The notes: generated by a model not told the origin, from the letters alone. A stretch of 64,000 nt of DNA from Allosphingosinicella deserti (GCF_003012735.1 NZ_PXYI01000003.1:62001-126000); one strand, 5' to 3'. Numbered from the stretch's first letter, positions 18,849 through 28,010 are shown. Program-made: numbers and translations.

Positions 18849-20223
18849 CGAGCCTCCCCCACGGCGTCGATGCGGCGAGGAAAGTCAGCCGGCTGTTCGA
18901 CCACAAGGCGGCGGAGGCCGCGAGCGAGGTTCCGAGGAGCGCACGCGGCACGTCGGCGGCGACCGGCAGGCTGATCCCGTCCTCCGCCGCCTGCCACCAA
19001 AGTTTACCCGCCGGATCCGCGGCGAGCCGGCCCGGCGGCAGCAGAACCGGGATTTCGAGCGCCCACGGCGCATCGAGAAAGGGCGCGGCGAGCAAGGCGG
19101 AAAGATCCTCGCCGGGCTCCGGCCAGGAGTCGGTCTGCCCGGCCGCCGGCCGATCGCTGCGCGCGGCCAGGATCGCGCGCAGCGGCCGCCGCCCCGGATA
19201 GAAGACCAGCTCTCCGGAAAGGCGTTCGCCCGCCGAAAAGACGGACCCGCGCCGGCCGGCGGTCGCCGGATGGAAATCGAGCAGCATCGCGAAACGCGGC
19301 TCGCTTTCGCCGAGATTGAGCAGCCATGTCGTTTGCGAGACAAGCCCGTCTCGGCGTGTCTCGACGATCTCGGCAAGCACCTCCCAGGTGCCGGTCACCC
19401 GCAGGGAGGACGGGTCGGCGAGCAGGGTTTCGCGCGTTTCGGAGGCCGCAACGGCGCGACGGATTTCGGGATCCCGCGGCGCGGCGCGGAAGGCGCGCGC
19501 CAGCATCACCAGCTTGCCGAGCTCGACCACGGCGCCGCGGACACGATCGCCCGGCGGGAGGGAAAGCAAGCGGGCAGGGAGCTCGTCCAGTCGGCCGGCC
19601 AGGGTCGCGGCCTTGCCATCGACCATGCGCGCGGCGATCCGGCGGCAGCGCGCGGTGGCATCGTCGATGAAGGTGCCGAGCCCGAGGCGAAGCTGGTCGG
19701 TCACCCAGGTGTCGAGCGCGTCGAGCGCGTCCGTAATCGCGCGTTCCGTGTCTTCGGCCCGCTTCGCCGCGGCGGCTTCACGGCGGGCTGCGCCCTGCGG
19801 ATCGTCGGCCTCGGGTTCGAGGGCGCGCGCCGCCGTCGCATCCTTGGGCGCGGCGGCATCGCCGACCGGCACGGTGCGCGCGGGACCGCCGCCCCGGCGG
19901 CGGCCGAGCCAGTCGCTCACCCAGTCCGGCGTGTCGGCGACCGCGAAGGGCAGGATCGCTTCGGCGTCGAGCCACAGCAAGGCAAGGACGTGCTTGCACG
20001 GAAATTTGCGCGACGGGCAGGTGCATTTGTTGCCGAGATCGCGGCGGTCGGCCATCACCCGATAGGGGTTGGCACCCGATCCGGCACATTGTCCCCAGAT
20101 CAGGACGCCGTCCTCGCTCATCCCGACGCCGGACCATTTGGCAGCCTTGGCGAGGCCCGACGCGGCCTTGAGCGACGCCTGGTCGGTCGCCAGCTGCTCG
20201 ATGGCCCTGAGATCGATGCCCAC
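18835..20223 (-). CDS. SWIM zinc-finger protein (YehQ-like)
   Basis: The SWIM motif CxCx(n)CxH is clear: CTCPSRKFPCKH, with zinc ligands at Cys67, Cys69, Cys76 and His78 when counted from the GTG at 20223. SWIM fingers bind DNA or proteins. The rest (462 residues in all) is helical and unknown. The frame continues to an ATG at 20373, but that would run into the start of the divergent PhzF gene, and the extra part is Pro/Arg/Ser-rich. The GTG at 20223 follows AGGGG and leaves a 140-base divergent promoter region, so I prefer it. First gene of the five-gene operon. Confidence 0.85.
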   Translation of the reverse strand: MGIDLRAIEQLATDQASLKAASGLAKAAKWSGVGMSEDGVLIWGQCAGSGANPYRVMADRRDLGNKCTCPSRKFPCKHVLALLWLDAEAILPFAVADTPDWVSDWLGRRRGGGPARTVPVGDAAAPKDATAARALEPEADDPQGAARREAAAAKRAEDTERAITDALDALDTWVTDQLRLGLGTFIDDATARCRRIAARMVDGKAATLAGRLDELPARLLSLPPGDRVRGAVVELGKLVMLARAFRAAPRDPEIRRAVAASETRETLLADPSSLRVTGTWEVLAEIVETRRDGLVSQTTWLLNLGESEPRFAMLLDFHPATAGRRGSVFSAGERLSGELVFYPGRRPLRAILAARSDRPAAGQTDSWPEPGEDLSALLAAPFLDAPWALEIPVLLPPGRLAADPAGKLWWQAAEDGISLPVAADVPRALLGTSLAASAALWSNSRLTFLAASTPWGRLGADA

Positions 20224-20363
20224 GCTGATTTGCCCCTGTCCCGCGCGGCAGCTTACGGGAATGGTGCCAAAGCTCAATGGGGCATCAGGCGTAGTGCGCG
20301 GAAGCGGGGGACGGTCATGCCGGCCGCTTTCCTGCGCGGCAGAGGCTCTGCTAGGCGACTGCG

Positions 20364-21149
20364 ATGCGTGCACCTGTATTTCAGATCGATGCTTTCACGA
20401 CCCGGAGGTTCGCCGGCAATCCCGCGGCGGTGATGCTGCTGGACGATTTCCCTCCGGATGCAATTCTGCAGGCGCTCGCGGCCGAGAATAACCTTCCCGA
20501 GACTGCGTTCCTGGTGCCGGACGGGCAAATCTATCGCCTGCGCTGGTTTACCCCGACGGTGGAGGTGCCGCTCTGCGGCCATGCCACTTTGGCGAGCGCC
20601 GCGGCGGTGATGGAGCGCCTCGAACCGCGACGCGACAGCGTGGTCTTCGAAACGGCGAGCGGGCCGTTGACCGTGGAACGCGAGGGCGCGCGCTACCGGA
20701 TGGATTTTCCGGCGCGCGCCTGCACGGCGGTCGCGCCTCCGGTCGGACTTGCGGCCGCGATCGGGGCCGAGCCCATCGAAGTAGAGTGGGACGGCTTCAA
20801 CTTCCTCGTGCGGCTGGGGACTTCCGACGAGGTGCGGACGCTAATCCCCGATCTCCCGTCCGTACGGCAGCTGGCCTGCGCCGGCGTGATCGTGACGGCC
20901 GCAGATGGCGGCGATTTCGATTTCGTCAGCCGCTACTTTGCCCCGGCGAAGGGCATCGACGAGGATCCGGTAACCGGCGGCGCCCATTGCGCGCTGGCGC
21001 CGTTCTGGGCCGAACGGCTCGGCAGGACCGATTTCCGCGCCTTCCAGGCTTCACGCCGCGGCGGCGAGATCGTCTGCCGCCTGCGCGGTGACCGGGTCGA
21101 ACTCGAAGGTTCCTGCGTCTTCTACCTGGAGGGCGAGGCGATCTTCTGA
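20364..21149 (+). CDS. PhzF-family isomerase/epimerase-like protein
   Basis: A 261-residue member of the PhzF family (diaminopimelate epimerase fold). It begins FQIDAFTTRRFAGNPAAV, the typical opening, has the catalytic Glu46 in NNLPETAF, VPLCGHATL, and DEDPVTGGAHC near the C-terminus. PhzF isomerises a phenazine precursor, but most relatives are not in phenazine clusters and no phenazine genes are here, so the substrate is unknown. It is divergent from the SWIM operon and convergent with the ABM gene. Confidence 0.9.
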   Translation: MRAPVFQIDAFTTRRFAGNPAAVMLLDDFPPDAILQALAAENNLPETAFLVPDGQIYRLRWFTPTVEVPLCGHATLASAAAVMERLEPRRDSVVFETASGPLTVEREGARYRMDFPARACTAVAPPVGLAAAIGAEPIEVEWDGFNFLVRLGTSDEVRTLIPDLPSVRQLACAGVIVTAADGGDFDFVSRYFAPAKGIDEDPVTGGAHCALAPFWAERLGRTDFRAFQASRRGGEIVCRLRGDRVELEGSCVFYLEGEAIF

Positions 21150-21187
21150 ACGGGGCTCTGGATCCGTATCGGTGATGCGAGCCGGGT

Positions 21188-21622
21188 TCAGAAGCAGGCA
21201 ACCGGCCCGCCGGCGAGTCCCTTAGATTTGGCGCAGAGGAGGATCGGTTCCGTCTCGATCAGCCGCAGCGATCGCACCATCTTCTCCGTAGAGAGCTTGT
21301 AGTGCACGAAATGCGGCGCCTTGATGTGCGCCTCGTACGCCGCCCGGCTCGCATAGACTTCGAGCAGGTGGATGCGGGTGGGCTCGTCGGCGATCGCCAC
21401 CGAGTGAAGCATGATCACCCCCGGCTCGAGCCGCACGGACGCTTCCTGTTCTTCAGCCAGCAGCGCCTTGTAGGCATCGAGCTGCGCGGGATCGATCTCC
21501 AGCTCGGCGATGCGGACCATCGGCTTCTCCGCGGCAGCTGCGGCATCGGCCCTGCCTACGCAGAGCGCGAGGATTGCGGCAGCGATCGCCAATGTGATTG
21601 CCTTGCCCATTGCCGTCTTCAT
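21188..21622 (-). CDS. Secreted antibiotic-biosynthesis-monooxygenase (ABM) domain protein
   Basis: From the ATG at 21622 (preceded by GGAGGA) the 144-residue protein has a clear signal peptide (KTAMGKAITLAIAAAIL, cleavage near ADAAAAAE) and then one ABM/quinol-monooxygenase domain: VRIAELEIDPAQLDAY, PGVIMLHSV, LLEVYASRAAYEAH. ABM domains are small cofactor-free monooxygenases or heme/quinol-related proteins. The export signal suggests a periplasmic role. It is followed upstream on the same strand by a cupin gene; the pair may act together on an aromatic or quinone compound, which is inference. Confidence 0.82.
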   Translation of the reverse strand: MKTAMGKAITLAIAAAILALCVGRADAAAAAEKPMVRIAELEIDPAQLDAYKALLAEEQEASVRLEPGVIMLHSVAIADEPTRIHLLEVYASRAAYEAHIKAPHFVHYKLSTEKMVRSLRLIETEPILLCAKSKGLAGGPVACF

Positions 21623-21703
21623 CGATCCTCCTCCATCAGCGTAGGGTTCCACCTGAGCGACGAAGGCCGGCGCCAACTGTCGGATGCAGCCCCGTCGCGG
21701 ACC

Positions 21704-22237
21704 TCACGACCCGGCATTGCGGCGGCCCTTGGCGTAATCCTCATCCGTGACCTTCTCCATCCAGGTCACTGCCTTGCCGTCCTTGGCTTCCTGGATGGCG
21801 ATGTGGGTCATCGCGGTCCCGGGCGCGGCGCCGTGCCAATGTTTGACGTCCGGCGGACACCAGAGGACGTCGCCGGGGCGGAGCTCCTCGATCGGGCCGC
21901 CTTCCATTTGGGTCCAGCCAAGCCCCGCGGTGACGACCAGCCTCTGGCCGAGCGGATGGGTGTGCCACGCCGATCGCGCGCCGGGCTCGAAGGTCACGAT
22001 CGCGGCCGTAGCCCGAGCCGGCGCAACCGCGTCGAAAAGCGGATCGATGCTGACCGCTCCGGTGAAATAGTCTGCCGGCCCCCTGGCGGAGGGGCGGCTG
22101 CCGTTGCGGCTGATCTCCATCGTGGTTCTCCCGTCGGATTCGCCGGTCGCGGCGGGCATGAGCATCGCGCCGACGATCAGAATCGTGGCCATCATCAGCA
22201 TGTCTCCCTTGCGTCGTCGGATCGGTCGCGCCGACAT
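21704..22237 (-). CDS. Cupin-domain protein
   Basis: Single small cupin: metal ligands in WHTHPLGQ and in KHWHGA, with the intervening [10 protein letters not shown]. It closely resembles cupins often found with carboxymuconolactone decarboxylase-like proteins. Start choice matters. From 22237 the N-terminus is Arg/Lys-rich and then hydrophobic, a good signal peptide, but there is no obvious ribosome site. ATG at 22195 has GGGAG eight bases before it. ATG at 22120 ([11 protein letters not shown], the usual family start) has GGGAG seven bases before it and would make a cytosolic protein. I report the longest form because the hydrophobic segment looks deliberate. Confidence 0.8.
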   Translation of the reverse strand: MSARPIRRRKGDMLMMATILIVGAMLMPAATGESDGRTTMEISRNGSRPSARGPADYFTGAVSIDPLFDAVAPARATAAIVTFEPGARSAWHTHPLGQRLVVTAGLGWTQMEGGPIEELRPGDVLWCPPDVKHWHGAAPGTAMTHIAIQEAKDGKAVTWMEKVTDEDYAKGRRNAGS

Positions 22238-22337
22238 CTGGCTTCGACCGACACGTAGACGCTACGGCGACGAAGGATCAGCCAGGAAAGAGTCGATGGA
22301 GCGGTGAGCGGAATTCACCACCGTCCGCGCGCCGACC

Positions 22338-23483
22338 TCATCGGGCCGGGAAAAGCAGATGAAAGGTCGTCTCTTCGCCCGGCTCCAGCGTCAGCGCGCC
22401 GCCATGGGCGAGCGCGATCTGGCGGGCGAGGCTGAGGCCGATCCCGGTGCCGTCGGGTTTGTCCGAATGGAAGGGGCGGAAGATGTCGCGCGCGGTCCCG
22501 GGCGGGATGCCGCGGCCATTGTCCCGCACCCGGATCGACAATCCCCCCTCGGTCTGCGTGATGGTCACCAGGATGCGGCCGGCTCCGGTGCCGGGCATCG
22601 CCTCGGCGGCGTTCTGGAGCAGGGCCCACAAGGCCTGGCTCACCTGGTCGCGGTCGATCGACCAGGTGAGATCGTCCGCCGCCTCGATCTCGAGCACAAG
22701 GTCGGGCCAGCGGCCGCTGAACAGGCGCGCGAGATCGGCGGCGAGCTCGCCGATCCGCACCGGCCGCGGCACCGGCTCCGGCAGACGGGCCAAAGCGCGG
22801 TAGGCGGTGGTGAAGCGTTGCAGCCCTTCGGCGCGGCGTGCCAATGTTCCGAGGATGTCCGCGAGCAACGCCGGATCGCCGTCCGGCATGACGGCGGCGG
22901 CCGCACCGCTCTCTGCAAGCGAGGCGATCGGCGCGAGACCGTTCAACAGTTCGTGGCCCAAGATCTGAATCATCTCGGCCGTCGCCCGCGCCTCTGCCGT
23001 GCGCTCCTCCTGCTCGATGTCGATCAATGCCGCCACGGTCCGGCCGGCGCCGGCACCTCTTGCGATCTCGACACGATCCACCCGCCAGCGGCGGCCCTCG
23101 TACCCAAGATAGTGCGCGCCCGGGTCGAGCAGGTCGGCAGGGGGCGGCACCACCCGATCGTCGGTTGCGAACAGCGTCCGCGCGGCACGGTTCAGGGCGT
23201 GGACGATGCCGCCCTCGATCGCGACTAGCGGCGTCGGCGCGGCGTCGAGCAGCGGTGCGGGCGCACCGTCATCGCCGCTGGCCGGCGGCGCCGAGGCGCG
23301 AGCGAATTCGGCGCGCGGTCGCACCAGACCCCACCAGATGAGCGTGGCGATCCAGGCCGTGATGAGGAGTGCGCCGGTCAGCAAACCCCAGAGGCCGCGT
23401 TGCCAGGCGGCCAGCGCGATCGCTCCACACAAGACCAGCGCAAACGGGGCGAGGATGGCGTGGCTGCTCTGCCTAAAGGCCAT
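22338..23483 (-). CDS. Membrane sensor histidine kinase (NtrY/NtrB-like)
   Basis: Two N-terminal transmembrane helices (about 10-30 and 32-53), a PAS-like region with PTPLVAIEGG, then the dimerisation helix with the phosphorylatable His177 (QILGHELLNGL) and a HATPase domain. The N box is LLQNAAEA, G1 is VRDNGRGIP, and G2 is DGTGIGLSLA. It autophosphorylates and would pass phosphate to Asp83 of the response regulator, whose stop it overlaps by 11 bases. The signal is unknown; the periplasmic loop between the helices is almost absent, so sensing is probably within the membrane or cytoplasm. Confidence 0.9.
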   Translation of the reverse strand: MAFRQSSHAILAPFALVLCGAIALAAWQRGLWGLLTGALLITAWIATLIWWGLVRPRAEFARASAPPASGDDGAPAPLLDAAPTPLVAIEGGIVHALNRAARTLFATDDRVVPPPADLLDPGAHYLGYEGRRWRVDRVEIARGAGAGRTVAALIDIEQEERTAEARATAEMIQILGHELLNGLAPIASLAESGAAAAVMPDGDPALLADILGTLARRAEGLQRFTTAYRALARLPEPVPRPVRIGELAADLARLFSGRWPDLVLEIEAADDLTWSIDRDQVSQALWALLQNAAEAMPGTGAGRILVTITQTEGGLSIRVRDNGRGIPPGTARDIFRPFHSDKPDGTGIGLSLARQIALAHGGALTLEPGEETTFHLLFPAR

Positions 23484-24771
23484 AACGCGCCATGCGGCGG
23501 TACAAGGCGCCGCGGCTCAGTCCGAGCGCGGTCGCGGCGCGGGTTACGTTGTGCCGATATTCGCGAAGTGCCGCCCCGATCACCGCACGTTCCGCGTCGT
23601 CGAGGTCGAAGCTCGCGTCTTGTGCGACCGCAGCGTCGGCAGCCGGCGTTGGAAGCGCAAGCGCCGCCGCGTCGATCCGCCCGTCCTCGCTGAGCAGCAC
23701 CGCGCGCTCGATCCCAAGCGCAAGTCCGCGTACCTCGTCCGGCCAGATCGCGGTGCGGATCGCCGCCTCGGCAGCCCCGGTCAGGGTTGCGGGAGGCCGG
23801 CCAAAGCGTTGCGCGGCATCGTCGGCGAAATGCCTCGCCAGCAGCAGGGAATCGTCTCCGCGCGCGGCCAGTGGGGGCACCGGCACTTCGACGATCGCGA
23901 TCCGCCGCCGCAGGGCAGGGGAGAGGGGTGCGACTGTGTCCGCCACCGCAAGGCATCGGAGGCCGGGCGGCAGGCGCTCGACTAGACGCGCCTGGGTCAA
24001 TGTGTCGAGCTGGTCCGGGTAGCGCAGGAGCACGGTACCGGTTGCGCCGCGGAGCTGCCGCCAGGCGGCTTGGTCGCGCAGGTCGACGCGTAGCAAAGGC
24101 GTCCCGGCGTCGGCCGACGCCGCGTGAATCGCCATCGCAGCGAGGGTTCGGCCCGCTCCGGAGGGTCCGGTGACGATGATCCCTGCGGAGCTCGGCGCGA
24201 CGCGCCGGATCAGCGCGCGGAGCGTCTGCATGGCAGCACTCTCGCCGAGCAGACGCGGCGCGCCGGTCGCCCGGTACGTCGGAGCCGGAGTGGCCGCGGA
24301 GCCGGTGCGCGCGATCGCCGCCTCGACCTTGCCGACGAGCTCGGCATTGCGCCACGGCTTCATCGCGAAGTCGCGTGCGCCCGCCTGCATCGCGGCGACG
24401 GCGATGCGGATGCCGCTATGGGCGGTGATGACGACCACGCACGCCGCCGGATCGTCGGCAAGGATGCGGGCGAGGCAGGCGAGGCCCTCCGCCCCATCCG
24501 ATTTGCCGGGGCCGAAGTTCATGTCGAGCAGGATGGCGTCATAGTGTTCGCGTGCGAGACGGGAGAATGCCTCTTGCGGACTCGCCGCGATCTCGGTGCG
24601 ATGGCCGGCGAGGCGCAAGGCGATCTCGATCGCCCTTGCGACGATCGGATCGTCGTCGACGAGCAGAATCGCCGAGCCGCTTGACCGGCCGTCCGGCCGT
24701 CCATCTTCGGACGCACTGTCCACCAATGGACGGTCCAAGTCCGGTGTTTCTCGGGAAAGTCTTTCATTCAT
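23473..24771 (-). CDS. NtrC-type response regulator with degenerate AAA+ domain
   Basis: A 432-residue regulator: receiver (Asp83 in ILLDMNFGPG), central AAA+ domain, C-terminal Fis-type helix-turn-helix (NVTRAATALGLSRGALYRR). The central domain is degenerate. Walker A reads GPSGAGRT with Arg in place of the essential Lys, the Walker B acidic pair is lost (LLRYPDQLD), and the GAFTGA loop that contacts sigma-54 is absent. It therefore probably does not activate sigma-54 polymerase and may act as a phosphorylation-controlled DNA-binding repressor or sigma-70 activator. It is divergent from an ABC exporter, its likely target. About 33 residues precede the receiver, and GTG at 24723 is an alternative start. 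Confidence 0.9.
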   Translation of the reverse strand: MNERLSRETPDLDRPLVDSASEDGRPDGRSSGSAILLVDDDPIVARAIEIALRLAGHRTEIAASPQEAFSRLAREHYDAILLDMNFGPGKSDGAEGLACLARILADDPAACVVVITAHSGIRIAVAAMQAGARDFAMKPWRNAELVGKVEAAIARTGSAATPAPTYRATGAPRLLGESAAMQTLRALIRRVAPSSAGIIVTGPSGAGRTLAAMAIHAASADAGTPLLRVDLRDQAAWRQLRGATGTVLLRYPDQLDTLTQARLVERLPPGLRCLAVADTVAPLSPALRRRIAIVEVPVPPLAARGDDSLLLARHFADDAAQRFGRPPATLTGAAEAAIRTAIWPDEVRGLALGIERAVLLSEDGRIDAAALALPTPAADAAVAQDASFDLDDAERAVIGAALREYRHNVTRAATALGLSRGALYRRMARYGL

Positions 24772-24897
24772 AAGCGTTTAGGTTTTTCCCGGATCGTCGG
24801 CGACATTGTATCCATGATGACCGATCGATCCGTACACGCAACCGTCTCTTCCGAGCATGGTGACGTACACGCAAAATCCGCACCGTCGGGGGCTCCG
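24772..24897 (+). promoter_or_regulatory. Divergent control region with direct repeats CGTACACGCAA
   Basis: The region between the response regulator and the ABC exporter contains two identical 11-base direct repeats, CGTACACGCAA, at 24831-24841 and 24864-24874, 33 bases apart (about three helical turns). An inverted repeat GTCCA-CCAA-TGGAC lies at 24718-24731, just inside the regulator gene. These are candidate operators for the Fis-type domain of the regulator. If the exporter ATPase starts at 24814 rather than 24898, the direct repeats would lie inside its first codons. Confidence 0.45.
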
Positions 24898-25572
24898 ATG
24901 ATCCGTCTCGAACAAGTCGAGCGCCGCTATCTCTCCGAGGAAATTGAGACGATGGCGCTCCGCGACGTCGATCTCGAGGTGGACGCCGGAGAGTTCGTCG
25001 CGATCATGGGCCCGTCGGGCTGCGGCAAATCGACCTTGCTCAACATGCTCGGCACGGTCGATCGGCCGAGTGCGGGCCGCTATCTGTTCGAAGATCGCGA
25101 TCTGGCGGCGCTCGACGAGAAGCAACTGGCCAGGTTCAGGGGCGACCGGCTTGGCTTCGTCTTCCAGAGCTTCAACCTGATCGACGAGCTCACCGTCGAA
25201 GAGAATGTCGCGCTCGGTCTCGCCTATCGCGGCGAAGCCGGCAACCGTCGGGTTCGCGTCGCCGCGGCGATGGACAAGGTCGGGATCGCGCACCGCGGCC
25301 GCCATTTCCCACATCAGCTTTCGGGCGGGCAGCAGCAGCGCGCCGCCATCGCCCGCGCGATCGTCGGCAACCCGGTTCTGATCCTCGTCGACGAACCCAC
25401 CGGCAATCTCGACAGCGACAATGGCCGGCAGGTGATGAACATCCTCGCCGGCCTCAACGAGGAAGGGGCGACGATCGTGATGGTCACCCACTCGCCGAGC
25501 CATGCCGATCAGGCGAACCGCCGCATCGACATGCTCGATGGCCGGATCGTCGCCTCCGCCCGTCTGCTCTGA
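24898..25572 (+). CDS. ABC transporter ATP-binding protein (MacB/LolD type)
   Basis: The 224-residue ATPase has Walker A GPSGCGKST, Q-loop FVFQSFNLIDEL, signature LSGGQQQR, Walker B LILVDEP and the switch His in VMVTHSP. This composition is typical of the LolD/MacB/FtsE class that drives FtsX-like permeases. I prefer the ATG at 24898, with GGGGG seven bases before it and the usual MIRLEQV opening. An in-frame ATG at 24814 adds 28 polar residues. The FtsX-like permease follows 11 bases later, and the divergent two-component system probably controls both. Confidence 0.93.
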   Translation: MIRLEQVERRYLSEEIETMALRDVDLEVDAGEFVAIMGPSGCGKSTLLNMLGTVDRPSAGRYLFEDRDLAALDEKQLARFRGDRLGFVFQSFNLIDELTVEENVALGLAYRGEAGNRRVRVAAAMDKVGIAHRGRHFPHQLSGGQQQRAAIARAIVGNPVLILVDEPTGNLDSDNGRQVMNILAGLNEEGATIVMVTHSPSHADQANRRIDMLDGRIVASARLL

Positions 25573-25583
25573 AGGACGGATCG

Positions 25584-28010
25584 ATGAACCGCTACGCATG
25601 GCTCGCCCTCTATCGCTCGCTCACCCGACACAAGCTCTACGCTGCGCTCAACATCGGCGGACTGGCGGTCGGCATCGCCGTATTTCTCGTCCTCGCTCTC
25701 TACGTGCGATTCGAGACCAGTTTCGAGACCTGGCTGCCGAGGCATGACGAACTGTACCAGGTGCAGACCGATCTGCAGATGCCGGGAAGTCCGTTCAACG
25801 GCGCCTATCCCTTTACGATGTCGGGGCTCCTCGAGCAGATGCGGGAGGATTTTCCGGGCATTGCCGGTGCCCGCCTGCGCGGCGGCGAGAATGGCGGCAG
25901 CGTCGTTCGAGACGGCCTTGCGGCCAGCGAGGACGTCGCGCAGGTCGATCCTTCCTTCTTCGATTTGTTCGCTCTGCCGATGGTCCGGGGCGATGCGCGG
26001 CGTGCCTTTGCCGATCCCGCTGCGGCGCTGATCAGCCGCTCGGCCGCACGCAAATATTTCGGCGGCGCGGATCCGGTCGGCCAGACGATGACGATCGCGG
26101 TGGACGCGCCGGCGAGCTACCGCATCGCCGGCATCTTCGAGGATCTGCCCGAGAACACCGACCTTCGCTTCTCTGTCCTGATCCCGATGCCGACCACGCC
26201 GCCGCCAACGCAGTGGATGTGGCATCGCTGGGGCTCGGCGTCCCTCAAGACCTGGCTGCGCTTCGACACGCCTGCGGACGCACGCCGCTTCGAGCAGACT
26301 TTGCCCGCCTTCGTCGACCGCCGCGCGACCAAGGACGTGGGGCCGAACGCCTCGAAATTCCTCAACCTGTCGCTACTGCCGATTGCGCGCGCGCACCTCG
26401 AGCCGCTCGGCGCCGAAGCCGCCAGCCGCAAGCTTACGGTCGCGACGCTCGGCCTGGTCGGCCTGCTGACTCTGCTCATCGCGATCGTCAATTACGTCAA
26501 TCTCGCCACTGCGCGCGCCGGCCTTCGCGGCCGCGAAGTCGCGATGCGCAAGGTGCTCGGGGCCGATCGCGGTGCGCTGATCCGCCAGTTCCTGGGAGAG
26601 GCGATCGTCACCGTGGCGCTCGCGGCGCTGCTCGGCCTGATCCTCGTCGAACTGAGCCTGCCGTGGGTGAATGCCGCCGGCGGCCTGTCCCTGTCTATCC
26701 CCTACGGCTGGGCCGTGCCGGTGCTGCTGGCCTTGACGCTGTTGATCGGGCTTGCCGCGGGGTTCTACCCGGCGCTGCTGCTGTCGCGCTTCCCGGCCGC
26801 CGCAGTGCTCGCCTCCGCGCGCGCGCCGGGCGGTGGGCGAGCGGGCGCGCGCCTGCGCGAAGTGCTCGTGGTTCTTCAATTCGGGCTGGTCATCGCCTTC
26901 ATCGCGAGCACGATCGTGATCGCCGCCCAAATGCGCCATCTCCGCCAGGCCGATCTCGGGTTCCGGCGGGAGGGGCTGATTACCGTGCCCTCGCTCGCCG
27001 ACATCACCCTGGGCTGGGGCCAGGCGCGGGAACTGATCGCCGCCTTCCGGACCTTGCCCGGCGTCGTCTCAGTCGGTGCCGCCGACGTGGCGCCGGGGGG
27101 CGCGGGCGGCGGCAATATCGACGTCGTCGAAATGCCGGGACAGTCGCCGAATGCGCCCATGCTGCGCATGTTCAGCGTCGGTCCGGACTTCTTCCGAACC
27201 TATGGGCCGCGCCTCCTCGCCGGGCGCCTGTTCGACGATGCGCATGGCGCCGACGATTCGAGCGACTGGCGCAAATGGGATCAGGGCCGCAACATCGTCA
27301 TCAATCGAGGGGCCGTGACGACGCTCGGCTTCCGATCGCCCGCGGACGCGATCGGCAAGACGGTCGGCGGACCGCGCCCGCGCACGATCATCGGAGTCAT
27401 CGACGAACTGCGCTTCTTCTCGCCGCGCACGCCGGAAGGTGCGGCTTATTATATCTATATTCGGGACCACCCGGCCCAGCCAATCGCGGCGATCCGCTTC
27501 ACCGGCGATCCGCAGCCGATGCTCGAGGCGGTGCAGACGACATGGCGGCGGATCGCGCCGCAGGTGCCGTTCAAGGCGGACACGGCCGACCGGCAGCTTG
27601 CGGACTTTTACGAAGCCGACGAGCGCGCCTTGCATCTCCTCGCGGTCGGCGCGGGGCTCGCGGTGCTGGTCGGCTGCGTCGGTCTTTGGGGGCTGGCCTC
27701 GTTCAACACGGCGCGGCGGGTGAAGGAGATCGGCATTCGCAAGACGCTCGGTGCTTCTTCCGCGGACATCGTCAGGCTGCTCATCGGGCAGTTCCTCCGG
27801 CCGGTGCTGCTCGCCAACCTGCTCGCCTGGCCGCTTGCCTACTTCGCCGCGCGGACTTGGCTCGCCGGCTTCAACGACCGGATCCCGCTGTCGCCGCTCT
27901 TCTTCGGCGCCGCGAGCCTGATTGCGCTCTCCATCGCCGTGCTGACCGTGCTCGGCCAATCGCTTCGCGCGAGCCGCGCCGCCCCGGGCTGGGCCCTGCG
28001 CCATGAATGA
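25584..28010 (+). CDS. FtsX-like ABC permease (MacB-type, duplicated)
   Basis: An 808-residue permease with the fused two-unit layout: an N-terminal helix (NIGGLAVGIAVFLVLALYV), a MacB-type periplasmic domain, three helices with REVAMRKVLGADRGAL, a second periplasmic domain, and three final helices with VKEIGIRKTLGASSADI. The two GA-containing loops are the FtsX signature. It has a strong GAAGGA ribosome site. Such systems export peptides, lipoproteins or lipophilic antibiotics, or act as mechanotransmitters. No membrane-fusion protein gene is adjacent, unlike MacAB. Substrate unknown. Confidence 0.92.
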   Translation: MNRYAWLALYRSLTRHKLYAALNIGGLAVGIAVFLVLALYVRFETSFETWLPRHDELYQVQTDLQMPGSPFNGAYPFTMSGLLEQMREDFPGIAGARLRGGENGGSVVRDGLAASEDVAQVDPSFFDLFALPMVRGDARRAFADPAAALISRSAARKYFGGADPVGQTMTIAVDAPASYRIAGIFEDLPENTDLRFSVLIPMPTTPPPTQWMWHRWGSASLKTWLRFDTPADARRFEQTLPAFVDRRATKDVGPNASKFLNLSLLPIARAHLEPLGAEAASRKLTVATLGLVGLLTLLIAIVNYVNLATARAGLRGREVAMRKVLGADRGALIRQFLGEAIVTVALAALLGLILVELSLPWVNAAGGLSLSIPYGWAVPVLLALTLLIGLAAGFYPALLLSRFPAAAVLASARAPGGGRAGARLREVLVVLQFGLVIAFIASTIVIAAQMRHLRQADLGFRREGLITVPSLADITLGWGQARELIAAFRTLPGVVSVGAADVAPGGAGGGNIDVVEMPGQSPNAPMLRMFSVGPDFFRTYGPRLLAGRLFDDAHGADDSSDWRKWDQGRNIVINRGAVTTLGFRSPADAIGKTVGGPRPRTIIGVIDELRFFSPRTPEGAAYYIYIRDHPAQPIAAIRFTGDPQPMLEAVQTTWRRIAPQVPFKADTADRQLADFYEADERALHLLAVGAGLAVLVGCVGLWGLASFNTARRVKEIGIRKTLGASSADIVRLLIGQFLRPVLLANLLAWPLAYFAARTWLAGFNDRIPLSPLFFGAASLIALSIAVLTVLGQSLRASRAAPGWALRHE

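Noticed and set aside
18562-20433. Long plus-strand frame opposite the SWIM and DUF5691-like genes
   Set aside because: Arg/Gly-rich composition, no start signal, and it collides with the PhzF start.
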